A DNA stretch of 64,000 nucleotides, from assembly GCA_019638395.1 (NCBI GenBank), contig JAHBTX010000002.1:434001-498000 (forward strand), in the 5' to 3' direction. This document shows positions 24,208-33,136 of the stretch, piece after piece. Every line of letters begins with the position of its first letter. Position 1 is the stretch's first letter. Both the position numbers and the translations under genes were made by a program. The DNA comes from Cyclobacteriaceae bacterium (GTDB lineage: Bacteria; Bacteroidota; Bacteroidia; Cytophagales; Cyclobacteriaceae). Under the pieces are notes generated by a model. The model did no database searches, was not told the DNA's origin, and saw only the letters and a program-made list of their open reading frames with translations.

Positions 24208-25701
24208 TCAAGATAACAATTGGCTGGCTTTATTGGGCAATGTAATTTCAAACGTGGTACCAATACCGGGTTGGCTGTGTACGGTTAGTGTACCATTCAG
24301 TTTATCAACCGCATTTTTAACAATATACAATCCCAGGCCCGAGCCCTGCGATTGCTCGCTGGCGCGATAAAACATTTCAAAAATCCGGCTCAGGTTTTCA
24401 GCACTTATTCCAATGCCATTATCTTTAAATTCAATATCCGCTTGCTCATCGGTTACATCTACCCGAATGTAAACGCGGCAAGTATCATCATTAATTTTAC
24501 GATACTTAATGGCGTTGGAAATCAGGTTGCGAAAAATCTCGCCTATGCGCCAAGGGTCGCTGTGAAAAACAGGGCCTGTTACTTTTAAATCTAAATCCAC
24601 CTTGTCGGCTCCGGTCATGTAATTCAAATCCTGAAAGGTTTTGTGAATAATCGATTCAAAATCGATGGCCCCCGTTTTCACATCCAACTTCAGGTTTTTA
24701 GAATGGCTTAACACATCGCTGATAAAATGATCCAGTTGGTCAACCTTATCGCCAATAATTTTTACATACTCCGCCAGGCTATCGTCATTGCCGGGCATTC
24801 GGGCCAGGTTAACAAGACCCAAAACGGATGATAAAGGTGCTCGCAGATCGTGCGATACTTTGTAAACAAAATTATCAAGCTCAGAATTTCTGATCTTCAA
24901 CTCCTCTTCAATTTTTTTCTGATCGGTTATATCCACATACACACCGAAAATACCAATGGTTTTATCTTCCAGATGGATGGGCACACCGTAAATAATTACC
25001 GATACCGGCACATCGTCTCTGCGCAAGCGTGTGGTTTCAATTTTCACAACCTGCTCAGCCGAAATTAACGAGTTCAGATCATTGCCTTCCGACTCCAACT
25101 CAGCGGGTACAATAAACTCATTTAAACTACTGCCCCGCAATTCGGTTATGGTATAGCCAAATAGTAATTCAAAACCCCGGTTTACCTGCTGCACATTGCC
25201 TTCGCTATCCAGCAATACAATGGCCATAGGCGAGTTGTTGAATAATTCCGAAAAGAGGCTTGCCGCTTCGCGGTAACGCCTGTCTGCTTCACGTTGTCTA
25301 TTCTCAAGTTCTTTTCGTTCGCCTATATCGTTTATCACACCACTCCACGTAATACGGCCATCGGGTAACAAAACCGGATCGCCCGAAACTTCCACCCAAA
25401 TGGCTTGACCTTTGGCATTTAAAATTCTGCCCTCCCATTTAAAAGTAGTTACCTCGCGTATGGTGAGCTCCAGGTTTTGCTCAAAGTGAGGCCAATCGGC
25501 ACGATGAATAAAAACCTTCATCGGATACGAACCGCTAAGTAAGAGCTCGCGCTCAATGCCTAGAATTTTTTCGCAGGAGGTGCTCAGGTAAGTAAAGTCG
25601 CGCGAACCATCTGGCTGCACGGTATATTCAAAAACAACCACCGGCAGGTTGTCAATGATCTGTTGCATGGTGAGTGTCTGCGAGCGCTTTTCCGTATTCA
25701 T
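24208..25701 (-). CDS. PAS-domain sensor histidine kinase, cytoplasmic
   Basis: A 497-residue soluble kinase without membrane helices. Two PAS/PAC domains come first (about residues 15-130 and 140-265: GRITWSGVINDIGERKELE and IGIFGVYVDITDQKKIEEE). Then comes the HisKA dimerisation domain with the phospho-acceptor histidine in VSHDLRAPLSSVLGLV, and the HATPase with N box RNLISNAIKYRK, G1 DNGIGI and G2 GSGLGLYIV. No response regulator is adjacent. The ATG at 25701 is preferred to an upstream TTG. It probably senses a cytoplasmic signal and may act in a phosphorelay with an unlinked regulator. Confidence 0.88.
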   Translation of the reverse strand: MNTEKRSQTLTMQQIIDNLPVVVFEYTVQPDGSRDFTYLSTSCEKILGIERELLLSGSYPMKVFIHRADWPHFEQNLELTIREVTTFKWEGRILNAKGQAIWVEVSGDPVLLPDGRITWSGVINDIGERKELENRQREADRRYREAASLFSELFNNSPMAIVLLDSEGNVQQVNRGFELLFGYTITELRGSSLNEFIVPAELESEGNDLNSLISAEQVVKIETTRLRRDDVPVSVIIYGVPIHLEDKTIGIFGVYVDITDQKKIEEELKIRNSELDNFVYKVSHDLRAPLSSVLGLVNLARMPGNDDSLAEYVKIIGDKVDQLDHFISDVLSHSKNLKLDVKTGAIDFESIIHKTFQDLNYMTGADKVDLDLKVTGPVFHSDPWRIGEIFRNLISNAIKYRKINDDTCRVYIRVDVTDEQADIEFKDNGIGISAENLSRIFEMFYRASEQSQGSGLGLYIVKNAVDKLNGTLTVHSQPGIGTTFEITLPNKASQLLS

Positions 25702-25774
25702 TTCGTAACACCAAACCGACAAGATAAGTTACTTTTTGGGAATTTCATGACCGCAGGTAAGAGTAGCGTAAGAT

Positions 25775-26395
25775 TCAGGTAATGTTAACATGAAACGCTA
25801 CTGATCGAATAAATCTGTTGGTGGAATATGCACTTTGTAATGCAACACAACCAGCCTGAATCAACACCCGATGCCAGGCCGGTAAAGCATTGGTTCGAAG
25901 GTTGGTAACCATCCGAAAGAACAAGTACATGGCCCGGGTTTGAAGCCGATGCACCCAGGTTTGATTCTCAAAATCCGACACTAGCCAAAGGGCATCTTTT
26001 ACGAGGTGAAGTTTTAGCTGGACTATCAACCTGGTGAGTTGTGTTTCCGGAAACAGATCCAGGTAAAAATGTGTAAGCACTGCATCATAGTTGTAGGCAG
26101 GTATAGCCGCTTCTGTTCCCTTAATAAACTGAATCAACTTATTTTCTGCAGCATTTCTTTGCGCCTGTATAAGCATTTTTTCGGATGCATCCACATAATG
26201 AATAATCAGGGTAGGATTAACACGAAAAATGTATGGCAAGATCCAACCGGTACCACCACCAATTATCAAAAGCTTTTTGCGATTATGAAGATGGCGGAGC
26301 AATTTTAATTGCATTTGCTGAATCTGTTTACCTACAACTACCCGCGCCAACGCATCGTAAAAGGGTGCCAACCAATTATACCCGCCACCCTTCAT
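25775..26395 (-). CDS. Class I SAM-dependent methyltransferase
   Basis: A 206-residue protein. Motif I is LLIIGGGTGWILPYI, motif II ends the second strand at IHYVDASEKMLIQAQ, and the third strand reads YDAVLTHFYLDLFPE. The opening YNWLAPFYDALARVVVG resembles UbiE-type and other small-molecule methyltransferases. The start at ATG 26395 is preferred: a longer frame upstream overlaps the UbiA-like gene and adds 48 unrelated residues. It lies five bases downstream of the UbiA-like gene, so the two likely act on the same lipid or quinone-like product. Confidence 0.8.
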   Translation of the reverse strand: MKGGGYNWLAPFYDALARVVVGKQIQQMQLKLLRHLHNRKKLLIIGGGTGWILPYIFRVNPTLIIHYVDASEKMLIQAQRNAAENKLIQFIKGTEAAIPAYNYDAVLTHFYLDLFPETQLTRLIVQLKLHLVKDALWLVSDFENQTWVHRLQTRAMYLFFRMVTNLRTNALPAWHRVLIQAGCVALQSAYSTNRFIRSVAFHVNIT

Positions 26396-26400
26396 TTCAA

Positions 26401-27204
26401 TTAGCGATTGATGAATAGCCCGATTGCGGGCAGATAAAAGACCGCATCGCCCCATAGCCGGTAGCGTTCCGCCATACCGAAATAACTTTGAAAGGTATAT
26501 ACTACAACCAGGCATAACCACATGCAAAAAAATATCCAACCTTGGGGATTAAACATCGAAGCATAGAAAAGACTAAAAACCATGCCGCAGCCCATCAACA
26601 CAAAAATGCAGCGGGCAACAGCCCACTTGCCAACCCGAGTGGCCATCGAGTGCTGGCCCATAGCCCGATCTGCCGATTCTTCAAACCATGCAAACAATAA
26701 CAAGTTGGTGAGTGCTATGAAAAAAAGCTGTGCAATCATTCCAGCCTCTGAAAAGAGGATGTTCCAACTACCGGGCCAGGCTGGAAGCAACACACCAAAC
26801 GTGTACATAAGCGCAACGATTAACTCTTTAATGGGTAGTTTTTTCTGAAGCAGCAGATACAAGGCAATAAGTGGAGCAAGCAGCAACCCCCCTGCAAGTA
26901 CCGCTGGCCTTACAAAGAGTACCAGTATGCACACAACCACTATAGTTAAACCAACTGCTATGCTTAAAACCTTATAATTGTTTTGGTGAAACTTGTGCCG
27001 TTCGCTAATGGCTGACTGCTTCAACTTCCTCACATCCATTAACCGATCGGTTGTGTAAATGATCCATACGGTTAAACCCAGGGCAACCACTCCGTAATAG
27101 CGCACCGGTGCCTGCCATACCTTTGAAAAGAACAATGCGGTTATAATTGCACCAAATGCCACATCTAAACTGAGCAGATTCAGAAGCCGATATACCCGAA
27201 GCAT
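26401..27204 (-). CDS. UbiA-like prenyltransferase family membrane protein
   Basis: A 267-residue protein of about eight membrane helices. The motif YTTDRLMDVRKLK near residues 50-62 corresponds to the first aspartate-rich D-x-x-x-D motif of UbiA prenyltransferases. The second acidic motif is weaker (FAWFEESADRAMGQ), so activity may differ from the classical type. UbiA proteins attach prenyl chains to aromatic or heme acceptors at the membrane. It is paired with a methyltransferase five bases downstream. A terminator separates it from the ATP synthase genes upstream. Confidence 0.65.
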   Translation of the reverse strand: MLRVYRLLNLLSLDVAFGAIITALFFSKVWQAPVRYYGVVALGLTVWIIYTTDRLMDVRKLKQSAISERHKFHQNNYKVLSIAVGLTIVVVCILVLFVRPAVLAGGLLLAPLIALYLLLQKKLPIKELIVALMYTFGVLLPAWPGSWNILFSEAGMIAQLFFIALTNLLLFAWFEESADRAMGQHSMATRVGKWAVARCIFVLMGCGMVFSLFYASMFNPQGWIFFCMWLCLVVVYTFQSYFGMAERYRLWGDAVFYLPAIGLFINR

Positions 27205-27214
27205 CCCTAAAAAT

Positions 27215-27250
27215 AAAAAAAGCTCTTAGGTTTTTCCGAGAGCTTTTATT
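27215..27250 (-). terminator. Terminator after atpG
   Basis: Stem AAAAGCTCT with AGAGCTTTT around a loop of about 12 bases, with A- and T-rich flanks, beginning 20 bases after the atpG stop on the minus strand. It closes the ATP synthase cluster. Confidence 0.8.
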
Positions 27251-27269
27251 TGATGGTTAGTGTTTTTTG

Positions 27270-28151
27270 TTACGCGGACTTCAATGCTTCGGCACCAGCC
27301 ACAATTTCCAGAATTTCTTTGGTAATGGCTGCCTGGCGGGTACGGTTGTAGGTAAGCTTCAAGTCTTTTAGTAACTCGCCCGCATTTTCGGTTGCTTTAT
27401 CCATAGCTGTCATCCGCGCACCGTTTTCTGCAGCATTGGAATCAAGTACAGCTTTATACAATTGTATTTTAAGTGCTTTTGGAACAAGACCTGTAACAAT
27501 TTCTTCTTGGTTAGGCATGTAGATATAATCTACTTCGGTTTGCGATGATTTTTCTTTCGCCACCGGCAATACCGGCAAGAATTGTTCGGTACGCAAAATC
27601 TGAGTAGCCACATTTTTGAATTCGTTATACACGATTTCAATTTTATCGTATCGACCTGCCTTGAACTCATCCATCAAAAACTCGCCCACCTGCGCTACAC
27701 CATCGTACGAAAGTCCTTGAAAAATATTCCAAAAACCATTCTCCATTTTGTAGCCCCGTTTGCTGAAATACTCAAATGCTTTTTTTCCTAAAGGTAGAAC
27801 GGTAAGCTTACCCTTTGCATTTTGATCACTGTATTTTTCTGAAGCCAGTTTGCTTGCAGCCTTAATAATAGTGCTATTAAAGGAACCGCAAAGTCCGCGA
27901 TCAGAACTGATAACAACCAACAATACATTTTCAACCGAGCGTTGCTTGCTATACCAGGCTTGCTCATCTTGTCCGGCAGCCGAAAGGTTTTGAAATAACC
28001 CGGTAAGCTTTTGAGCATACGGACGCATTTGCGTAATCCGCTCCTGCGACTTTCTCAATTTAGCAGCCGCCACCATTTTCATGGCTTTGGTAATCTGCTG
28101 GGTAGAGATTACTGAGGTTATTCTGCTTTTAACTTCCTTTAAACTTGGCAT
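27270..28151 (-). CDS. atpG: ATP synthase F1 subunit gamma
   Basis: A 293-residue central-stalk subunit. It has the family's N-terminal block PSLKEVKSRITSVISTQQITKAMKMVAAAKLRK and the C-terminal signature RMTAMDKATENAGELLKDLKLTYNRTRQAAITKEI, the coiled coil that turns inside the alpha/beta ring. Middle part: VVISSDRGLCGSFNS. Length is normal. It is the last gene of the cluster and follows atpA by 84 bases that contain a hairpin-forming AT-rich repeat. No atpD or atpC follows, unlike the standard operon. Confidence 0.96.
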   Translation of the reverse strand: MPSLKEVKSRITSVISTQQITKAMKMVAAAKLRKSQERITQMRPYAQKLTGLFQNLSAAGQDEQAWYSKQRSVENVLLVVISSDRGLCGSFNSTIIKAASKLASEKYSDQNAKGKLTVLPLGKKAFEYFSKRGYKMENGFWNIFQGLSYDGVAQVGEFLMDEFKAGRYDKIEIVYNEFKNVATQILRTEQFLPVLPVAKEKSSQTEVDYIYMPNQEEIVTGLVPKALKIQLYKAVLDSNAAENGARMTAMDKATENAGELLKDLKLTYNRTRQAAITKEILEIVAGAEALKSA

Positions 28152-28159
28152 AAATTCAA

Positions 28160-28234
28160 TTAGGCAATTTGAGAATTTGAAAATTTGAAAATGAGAGACT
28201 CTCTCTTCAAATTTTCAAATCAGCTAATTTTCAA
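28160..28234. repeat. AT-rich hairpin repeat between atpA and atpG
   Basis: The segment holds AATTTGAGAATTTGAAAA, TTTGAAAATGAGAGA, then TCTCTCTTCAAATTTTCAAA and TTTTCAAATT: the left half is complementary to the right half across the centre GAGAGAC/TCTCTC. A near copy of the right half (TTTTCAAATTCTCAAATCA) lies at about 48793-48830. It is an intercistronic hairpin likely to influence stability of the atpA-atpG message. Confidence 0.6.
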
Positions 28235-28235
28235 A

Positions 28236-29810
28236 TTAGTATTTCGATGCTAACTCAGTTGCTACTTTCTTAATCACATCCACATCGGCATCTTCAAATT
28301 TACCACCCCTGAAGTTGGCTAATGTTTGCTTGTTCTGAGCGCGCAACAATTCAATAAATTCTTTTTCAAACTCCTTTACCTTGGTTACAGGCACACGATC
28401 GATATAACCGCGGGTAGAAGCCAGAATCATCGCCACCTGTTCTTCAACGGGCACGGGCGCATATTGCGGTTGCTTCAATACTTCTGTATTTCTGCGACCA
28501 CGTTCAATAGTCAATTTGGTAGCTGCATCAAGGTCGGAACCGAACTTGGCAAACGCTTCCAATTCGCGGAACTGTGCCTGATCTAACTTTAATGTACCGG
28601 CAACTTTCTTCATCGATTTGATCTGCGCATTACCACCCACACGCGATACCGAAATACCTACGTTGATAGCTGGACGGATACCAGAGTTAAATAAGTTAGT
28701 CTCCAAGAAGATCTGGCCATCGGTAATCGAAATCACGTTTGTTGGGATATATGCCGACACGTCATTGGCCTGTGTTTCAATAATCGGAAGCGCGGTTAGT
28801 GAACCGCCACCTTTTACAACCCCTTTCAATGAAGGTGGCAGGTCGTTCATGTTGGCAGCAATACCATCGTTGTTGATAATCTTAGCGGCACGTTCCAATA
28901 AGCGTGAGTGAAGATAAAATACGTCACCTGGATAAGCTTCACGTCCTGGAGGTCTGCGTAACAACAACGACACTTCGCGGTAAGCAACAGCCTGCTTCGA
29001 AAGGTCATCATAAATTACCAATGCCGGGCGACCGGTATCGCGGAAGAACTCGCCAATAGCCGCACCGGTAAACGGAGCAAAGAATTGCATCGGAGCCGGA
29101 TCGGAAGCCGAAGCCGAAACAATTACAGTATATTTTAGTGCGCCCGCCTTTTCTAAGGTGGCAGCCACACCAGCAACAGTAGAAGCTTTTTGTCCAACCG
29201 CTACATAAATACAATAAACCGGTTCGCCTTTTTCGTAAAATTCTTTTTGATTGATAATGGTATCAATCGCAACAGCAGTTTTACCAGTCTGGCGATCACC
29301 AATAATCAGCTCGCGCTGACCGCGACCAATCGGAATCATCGCATCAATTGCTTTGATGCCGGTTTGCAGGGGTTCGTTTACCGGCTGGCGGAAAATTACT
29401 CCGGGAGCCTTGCGTTCCAATGGCATTTCATATACCTGGCCTTCCACCGGACCTTTGCCATCAATTGGCTCGGCCAACGTGTTTACCACACGACCCAACA
29501 AACCATCGCCTGCTTTGATAGAGGCAATCTGACCGGTGCGTTTTACTGTAGCACCTTCTTTAATGCCTTTGCCATCGCCCAACAATACGGCACCTACGTT
29601 ATCTTCTTCCAGGTTAAGCACCAATGCTTTTAGTCCGTTCTCAAATTCAACCAACTCACCCGCTTGTGCTTTGGTAAGTCCATAAATACGAGCCACACCA
29701 TCACCAATGGTAAGTACGGTACCTACCTCTTGTAATTCAGTAGCGGTGCGCGACTGCGAAAGTTGTTCGCGAAGTATTGCTGAGATTTCTTCGGGTCTGA
29801 TTTCTGCCAT
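28236..29810 (-). CDS. atpA: ATP synthase F1 subunit alpha
   Basis: A 524-residue regulatory subunit of the F1 hexamer. Walker A is [15 protein letters not shown], the Walker B end is [11 protein letters not shown], and the signature [24 protein letters not shown] is present. The N-terminal beta-barrel ([13 protein letters not shown]) and C-terminal helices are complete. The conserved alpha-subunit ending and length are normal. It is preceded by atpH with a gap of 95 bases holding a small palindromic repeat. Confidence 0.97.
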   Translation of the reverse strand: MAEIRPEEISAILREQLSQSRTATELQEVGTVLTIGDGVARIYGLTKAQAGELVEFENGLKALVLNLEEDNVGAVLLGDGKGIKEGATVKRTGQIASIKAGDGLLGRVVNTLAEPIDGKGPVEGQVYEMPLERKAPGVIFRQPVNEPLQTGIKAIDAMIPIGRGQRELIIGDRQTGKTAVAIDTIINQKEFYEKGEPVYCIYVAVGQKASTVAGVAATLEKAGALKYTVIVSASASDPAPMQFFAPFTGAAIGEFFRDTGRPALVIYDDLSKQAVAYREVSLLLRRPPGREAYPGDVFYLHSRLLERAAKIINNDGIAANMNDLPPSLKGVVKGGGSLTALPIIETQANDVSAYIPTNVISITDGQIFLETNLFNSGIRPAINVGISVSRVGGNAQIKSMKKVAGTLKLDQAQFRELEAFAKFGSDLDAATKLTIERGRRNTEVLKQPQYAPVPVEEQVAMILASTRGYIDRVPVTKVKEFEKEFIELLRAQNKQTLANFRGGKFEDADVDVIKKVATELASKY

Positions 29811-29867
29811 ATACTTTTAATTCAAAATTTCTATTAACTAATTTTTTCAATCTACTCTCCACACCGC

Positions 29868-29905
29868 CTATGTTCCCCTCTCTATGAGAGGGGTTAGGGG
29901 TGAGG
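29868..29905. repeat. CCCCTCTC palindromic repeat between atpH and atpA
   Basis: CCCCTCTCTATGAGAGGGG forms 8-base arms around a short loop, followed by TTAGGGGTGAGG. The same module appears at 44726-44788 in a split form. It is a dispersed intergenic hairpin of the kind common in bacterial genomes. Confidence 0.6.
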
Positions 29906-30466
29906 TCAAAATTCTTTTACGAAAGGGTTTTCACTGAACTTCAGTTTCAACGCCTTGAGTTTACTTTTTACTGAAGCATCTATCTGGCGGTCGCCTACGT
30001 TCAACACAAAACCACCAATCAGATCTTTATCTACTTTCTCTTCCAGTTCAACTTCTTTTTTGTTGCTAAGCTGTTTCACCAGCAACTCAATTTCGCTGCG
30101 CAATTTGGCATCCAAAGGTTGAGTGGAAGTAACTGAAGCTTTTCCAATGCCTTTAAAATCGTTGTATGCAACATGAAACTCGCTTGCAATAGCAGGCAAA
30201 AGTGGTTCACGGTTTTTCTTGGTAAGGATGTCAATAATCCCCATGGTAAGCGGATGTACCTTTCCTTTGAACAACGTTTCTAACACCGCGCGCTTTTTTT
30301 CGTGGCGAACAATCGGGCTTTTGAGCATGAGCACAAAGTCGCGGCTGTTGCGACATACCTGAGCAAACAGTTGCATATCCTGATGTACAGGCTCAACTAC
30401 ACCTTGCTGCACGGCCAGACCAAGGAGTGATTTTACGTATCGGGAAGCAACGCGAGAATCGGCCAT
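29906..30466 (-). CDS. atpH: ATP synthase F1 subunit delta
   Basis: A 186-residue peripheral-stalk subunit (OSCP homologue). It opens with SRVASRYVKSLLGLAVQQG, has the helical N-terminal domain, and ends with the family's GGFVLNVGDRQIDASVKSKLKALKLKF. Three bases separate it from atpF, implying translational coupling. Length and position are typical. Confidence 0.93.
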   Translation of the reverse strand: MADSRVASRYVKSLLGLAVQQGVVEPVHQDMQLFAQVCRNSRDFVLMLKSPIVRHEKKRAVLETLFKGKVHPLTMGIIDILTKKNREPLLPAIASEFHVAYNDFKGIGKASVTSTQPLDAKLRSEIELLVKQLSNKKEVELEEKVDKDLIGGFVLNVGDRQIDASVKSKLKALKLKFSENPFVKEF

Positions 30467-30469
30467 GTA

Positions 30470-30964
30470 TTAGTTCAACTTAAGTTCTTTGATGTAAGCT
30501 TCGGCCAGATCCTTCTGCGCCTTATCGTCAGACAAATTTTTCTTAATCAGCTTTTCAGCAACTTCAAGCGAAAAGGCCGCAACTTGTGCTTTTACATCGC
30601 GCAATGCGGCATTCTTTTCGGTTTGAATGATGGCTTTGGCATCCTCAATAATTTTATCTGCAGTTTTCTTCGCATCGGTTTGTGCCTGCTCGTGCATTTG
30701 ATTAGCCGCTTCGCGTGCAACCTTCAAGATTTTATCGCGCTCCTCACGAGCCTCGCGCAAAAGTTTTTCATTATCAGCTTTCAGGTTAGCCATTTCTTTT
30801 TTGGCTTGCTCCGCAGCATCCAACGCTTGTTGAATAGATTGCTCACGTTCTTTAAGCGAACCCAGAATTGGTTTCCACGCAAGTTTTGCTAACAAGAATA
30901 TTAACAGCAAGAAGATGAATGCTTGCCAGATAATGAGACCGGGGCCGGGGGTTAGTAAATCCAT
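30470..30964 (-). CDS. atpF: ATP synthase Fo subunit b
   Basis: A 164-residue stator subunit: one N-terminal membrane helix (LIIWQAFIFLLLIFLLAKLAW, residues 10-30) followed by a long charged coiled coil of about 120 residues (EREQSIQQALDAAEQAKKEMANLKADNEKLL...). The tail ends KKNLSDDKAQKDLAEAYIKELKLN, typical for b subunits. It is separated from atpE by 92 bases containing a strong terminator-like hairpin. Confidence 0.95.
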   Translation of the reverse strand: MDLLTPGPGLIIWQAFIFLLLIFLLAKLAWKPILGSLKEREQSIQQALDAAEQAKKEMANLKADNEKLLREAREERDKILKVAREAANQMHEQAQTDAKKTADKIIEDAKAIIQTEKNAALRDVKAQVAAFSLEVAEKLIKKNLSDDKAQKDLAEAYIKELKLN

Positions 30965-31008
30965 AGAACTTTGTTTTACCTAAAACTTTTGTTGTTAAAT
31001 AAGAACTC

Positions 31009-31052
31009 AAAAAAAGACTACCCCGATCCAGTATCGGGGCGAGTCTTTTAAA
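31009..31052 (-). terminator. Terminator/attenuator between atpE and atpF, with palindrome inside the loop
   Basis: On the minus strand, just after the atpE stop, AAAAGACT pairs with AGTCTTTTTTT (a classic intrinsic terminator). Inside its loop sits a second palindrome, CCCCGAT-ACTGG-ATCGGGG. It is placed within a co-directional operon, so it most likely works as a partial terminator that raises the c-subunit message over the genes that follow. Confidence 0.75.
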
Positions 31053-31056
31053 TTTT

Positions 31057-31314
<258 letters not shown>

Positions 31315-31367
31315 TTAAGTTAAACACACCCGCGACCTACTGCCGAGGGATTTCTTTAATACTATTT

Positions 31368-32396
31368 TTAATGATCGTGTCCGTGATCGGCCACAGCCAT
31401 ACCAATGTACATCGATGAGAACATCGTAAACACATAAGCCTGAATTCCGGCCACCAACAACTCAATCAGATTAATAAACAACACAATTAACGATGAGCCA
31501 AGACCCACCGCGTAACTCCCAAATATGAATGCGAGACAAATCAAACTCAACAACACGATGTGACCAGCAGTAATGGCCACAAACAAACGAATCATTAATG
31601 AGAATGGCTTGGTAAAAATTCCAATGATTTCTACTGGTAGAATTACAATACGTAATGGAAGTGGTACTCCCGGAGTCCAGAAGATGTGGCCCCAATAACC
31701 TTTATTACCATTGAAGTTGGTGATCAAAAACGTGAACACTGCCAACGTCATCGTTACTGCGATATTCCCCGTAAGGTTACCCGCGCCTGGCAGTAAGCCT
31801 AACAAATTTCCGAACAGGATAAAGAAAAACAAGGTAAGCATGTACGGCATAAAGCGCTCGTAATGGTGCCCGATATTCGGCTTCACAATTTCATCGCGTA
31901 CAAACAAAATGATGGGTTCAAAGAAAGACTGCAAGCCGGTTGGCGCTTTGCCGTTGTTCTTTTTAAAGCCTTTGGCTACAGATGTAAATACAAACAATAA
32001 TAACGCAGCATTTATAAACAGCATGGCTACGTTCTTGGTGATGGATAGATCCAGAACCGCTTTGCCCGAATCGGCCAGGGTAATGTGATTATGATCTAGT
32101 TTATAGCCGTTGTATTCAACTGTATTGTGGTGTTCATCATAAAACCGGCTGGAAGAAAACACGTCCAGGCCTTTTTCAGAAGAATATACAATTACCGGCA
32201 GCGGCATTACGAGCCAATCGGCAAAATGCCACTGGTGGTCGTCCATTACGTGGTGTAGAATTACTTCGCTGGCATTAAAAGGCTCGGCTTCGTGGCCTGC
32301 TTCGTCCGATGCTAAAACCGGTGAAAAAATGCCTGAAAAAACGATTAGAATAAGGGCGAAAAACGTTGATTTCTTGGCAAAAAACGGCTTTTTCAT
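31368..32396 (-). CDS. atpB: ATP synthase Fo subunit a
   Basis: A 342-residue membrane subunit with an extended N-terminus: a signal-like hydrophobic segment (residues 8-30), about 80 extra residues, then the usual five helices. The channel arginine lies in the helix FSLMIRLFVAITAGHIVLL, and the last helix pair contains NLIELLVAGIQAYVFTMFSSMYIGMA. The N-terminal extension with a cleavable-type signal is common in Bacteroidota. It leads the atpB-E-F-H-A-G cluster behind two small membrane-protein genes. Confidence 0.94.
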   Translation of the reverse strand: MKKPFFAKKSTFFALILIVFSGIFSPVLASDEAGHEAEPFNASEVILHHVMDDHQWHFADWLVMPLPVIVYSSEKGLDVFSSSRFYDEHHNTVEYNGYKLDHNHITLADSGKAVLDLSITKNVAMLFINAALLLFVFTSVAKGFKKNNGKAPTGLQSFFEPIILFVRDEIVKPNIGHHYERFMPYMLTLFFFILFGNLLGLLPGAGNLTGNIAVTMTLAVFTFLITNFNGNKGYWGHIFWTPGVPLPLRIVILPVEIIGIFTKPFSLMIRLFVAITAGHIVLLSLICLAFIFGSYAVGLGSSLIVLFINLIELLVAGIQAYVFTMFSSMYIGMAVADHGHDH

Positions 32397-32480
32397 CGCA
32401 GTCGGAACAGAGGCTTTTATTTGGACTGCAAAAGTATCAATTAAACCATCTGAAAAAAATGTTTTGTCTGAATTTTGGAT

Positions 32481-32861
32481 TTAACTCCGGTGTTCCTGGC
32501 CGGGGCTTGTGCGCAACAAATAAACAACCTCGGCAATGGTAAAAAAGATATAAGCAACCAGAAACAATGCTACGGTGGGCGAAGCATGAGCCGGGTTATC
32601 CCAAACCAAAAAAAAGATAAAGGCAAGCCCTGCTACCATCTTTACGGCAATAGATAACAAATAAAAAAGTGCAAAAGTCTGAGGCTGCTTTTTGCGAATG
32701 TGCACCAGGTTAAATCCTATAATAAGAGTAGCCAGAAATAAAAATACCAATACCTGTATCCACATGTGGGGTAAAGGCCACCAGCCCTGCCCGTTGCCAA
32801 GCCACACCAAGCCTGATAAAAAAACCAAAACCGCCAGCATTATAATTAAATACCGAATCAT
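32481..32861 (-). CDS. Small four-helix membrane protein in the ATP synthase cluster
   Basis: A 126-residue protein with four hydrophobic segments (about 5-20, 33-49, 65-85, 95-112) and a short charged tail (LRTSPGQEHRS). Its position between AtpZ and atpB matches the second atpI-like gene found there in Bacteroidota, but the sequence is not a clear AtpI. Its start overlaps the end of the AtpZ gene by four bases (ATGA), so the two are translated together. Probably an assembly factor for Fo; this is inference from context. Confidence 0.6.
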   Translation of the reverse strand: MIRYLIIMLAVLVFLSGLVWLGNGQGWWPLPHMWIQVLVFLFLATLIIGFNLVHIRKKQPQTFALFYLLSIAVKMVAGLAFIFFLVWDNPAHASPTVALFLVAYIFFTIAEVVYLLRTSPGQEHRS

Positions 32862-33067
32862 TCCTTATTCAATGTTCTGTACAGTTGATACATCACTCCG
32901 CCAAAGAGCAGAAACACAAACGTGAGTAAAAACACAGGAAACTTTAATTGAAGGTATTGATCTAGTTTGTAGCCCAGCCAAGCACCCACTCCAATTGTTA
33001 CCAGCATTTGCAAGCCCAGGCCACTGTATTTAAGAAAGGAGTTTGCGGGTTTTTGATCGTTACGCAT
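32858..33067 (-). CDS. AtpZ/AtpI-type ATP synthase accessory protein
   Basis: A 69-residue protein with two membrane helices. YSGLGLQMLVTIGVGAWLGYKLDQYL is the typical first helix and turn of the AtpZ/AtpI (DUF. F0F1 ATPase assembly) family, and FLLTFVFLLFGGVMYQLYRTL forms the second. The family assists c-ring assembly or Mg2+ supply. The ATG at 33067 is chosen; a longer frame would add eight hydrophobic residues that overlap the terminator upstream. First gene of the ATP synthase cluster. Confidence 0.82.
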   Translation of the reverse strand: MRNDQKPANSFLKYSGLGLQMLVTIGVGAWLGYKLDQYLQLKFPVFLLTFVFLLFGGVMYQLYRTLNKE

Positions 33068-33078
33068 GGCTGATAAAA

Positions 33079-33118
33079 ACAAAAGCCACACATCCGGGTT
33101 CAGAAATGTGGCTTTTAA
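33079..33118 (-). terminator. Terminator after the bactofilin gene
   Basis: A perfect 10-base stem, AAAAGCCACA with TGTGGCTTTT, with a loop of about 16 bases, 19 bases after the bactofilin stop on the minus strand. It separates the bactofilin unit from the ATP synthase cluster. Confidence 0.8.
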
Positions 33119-33136
33119 ATGTTGATCCGATTAATC

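Noticed and set aside
29190-29633. 147-codon reading frame antisense to atpA
   Set aside because: Opposite to the conserved alpha-subunit core; low-complexity translation.
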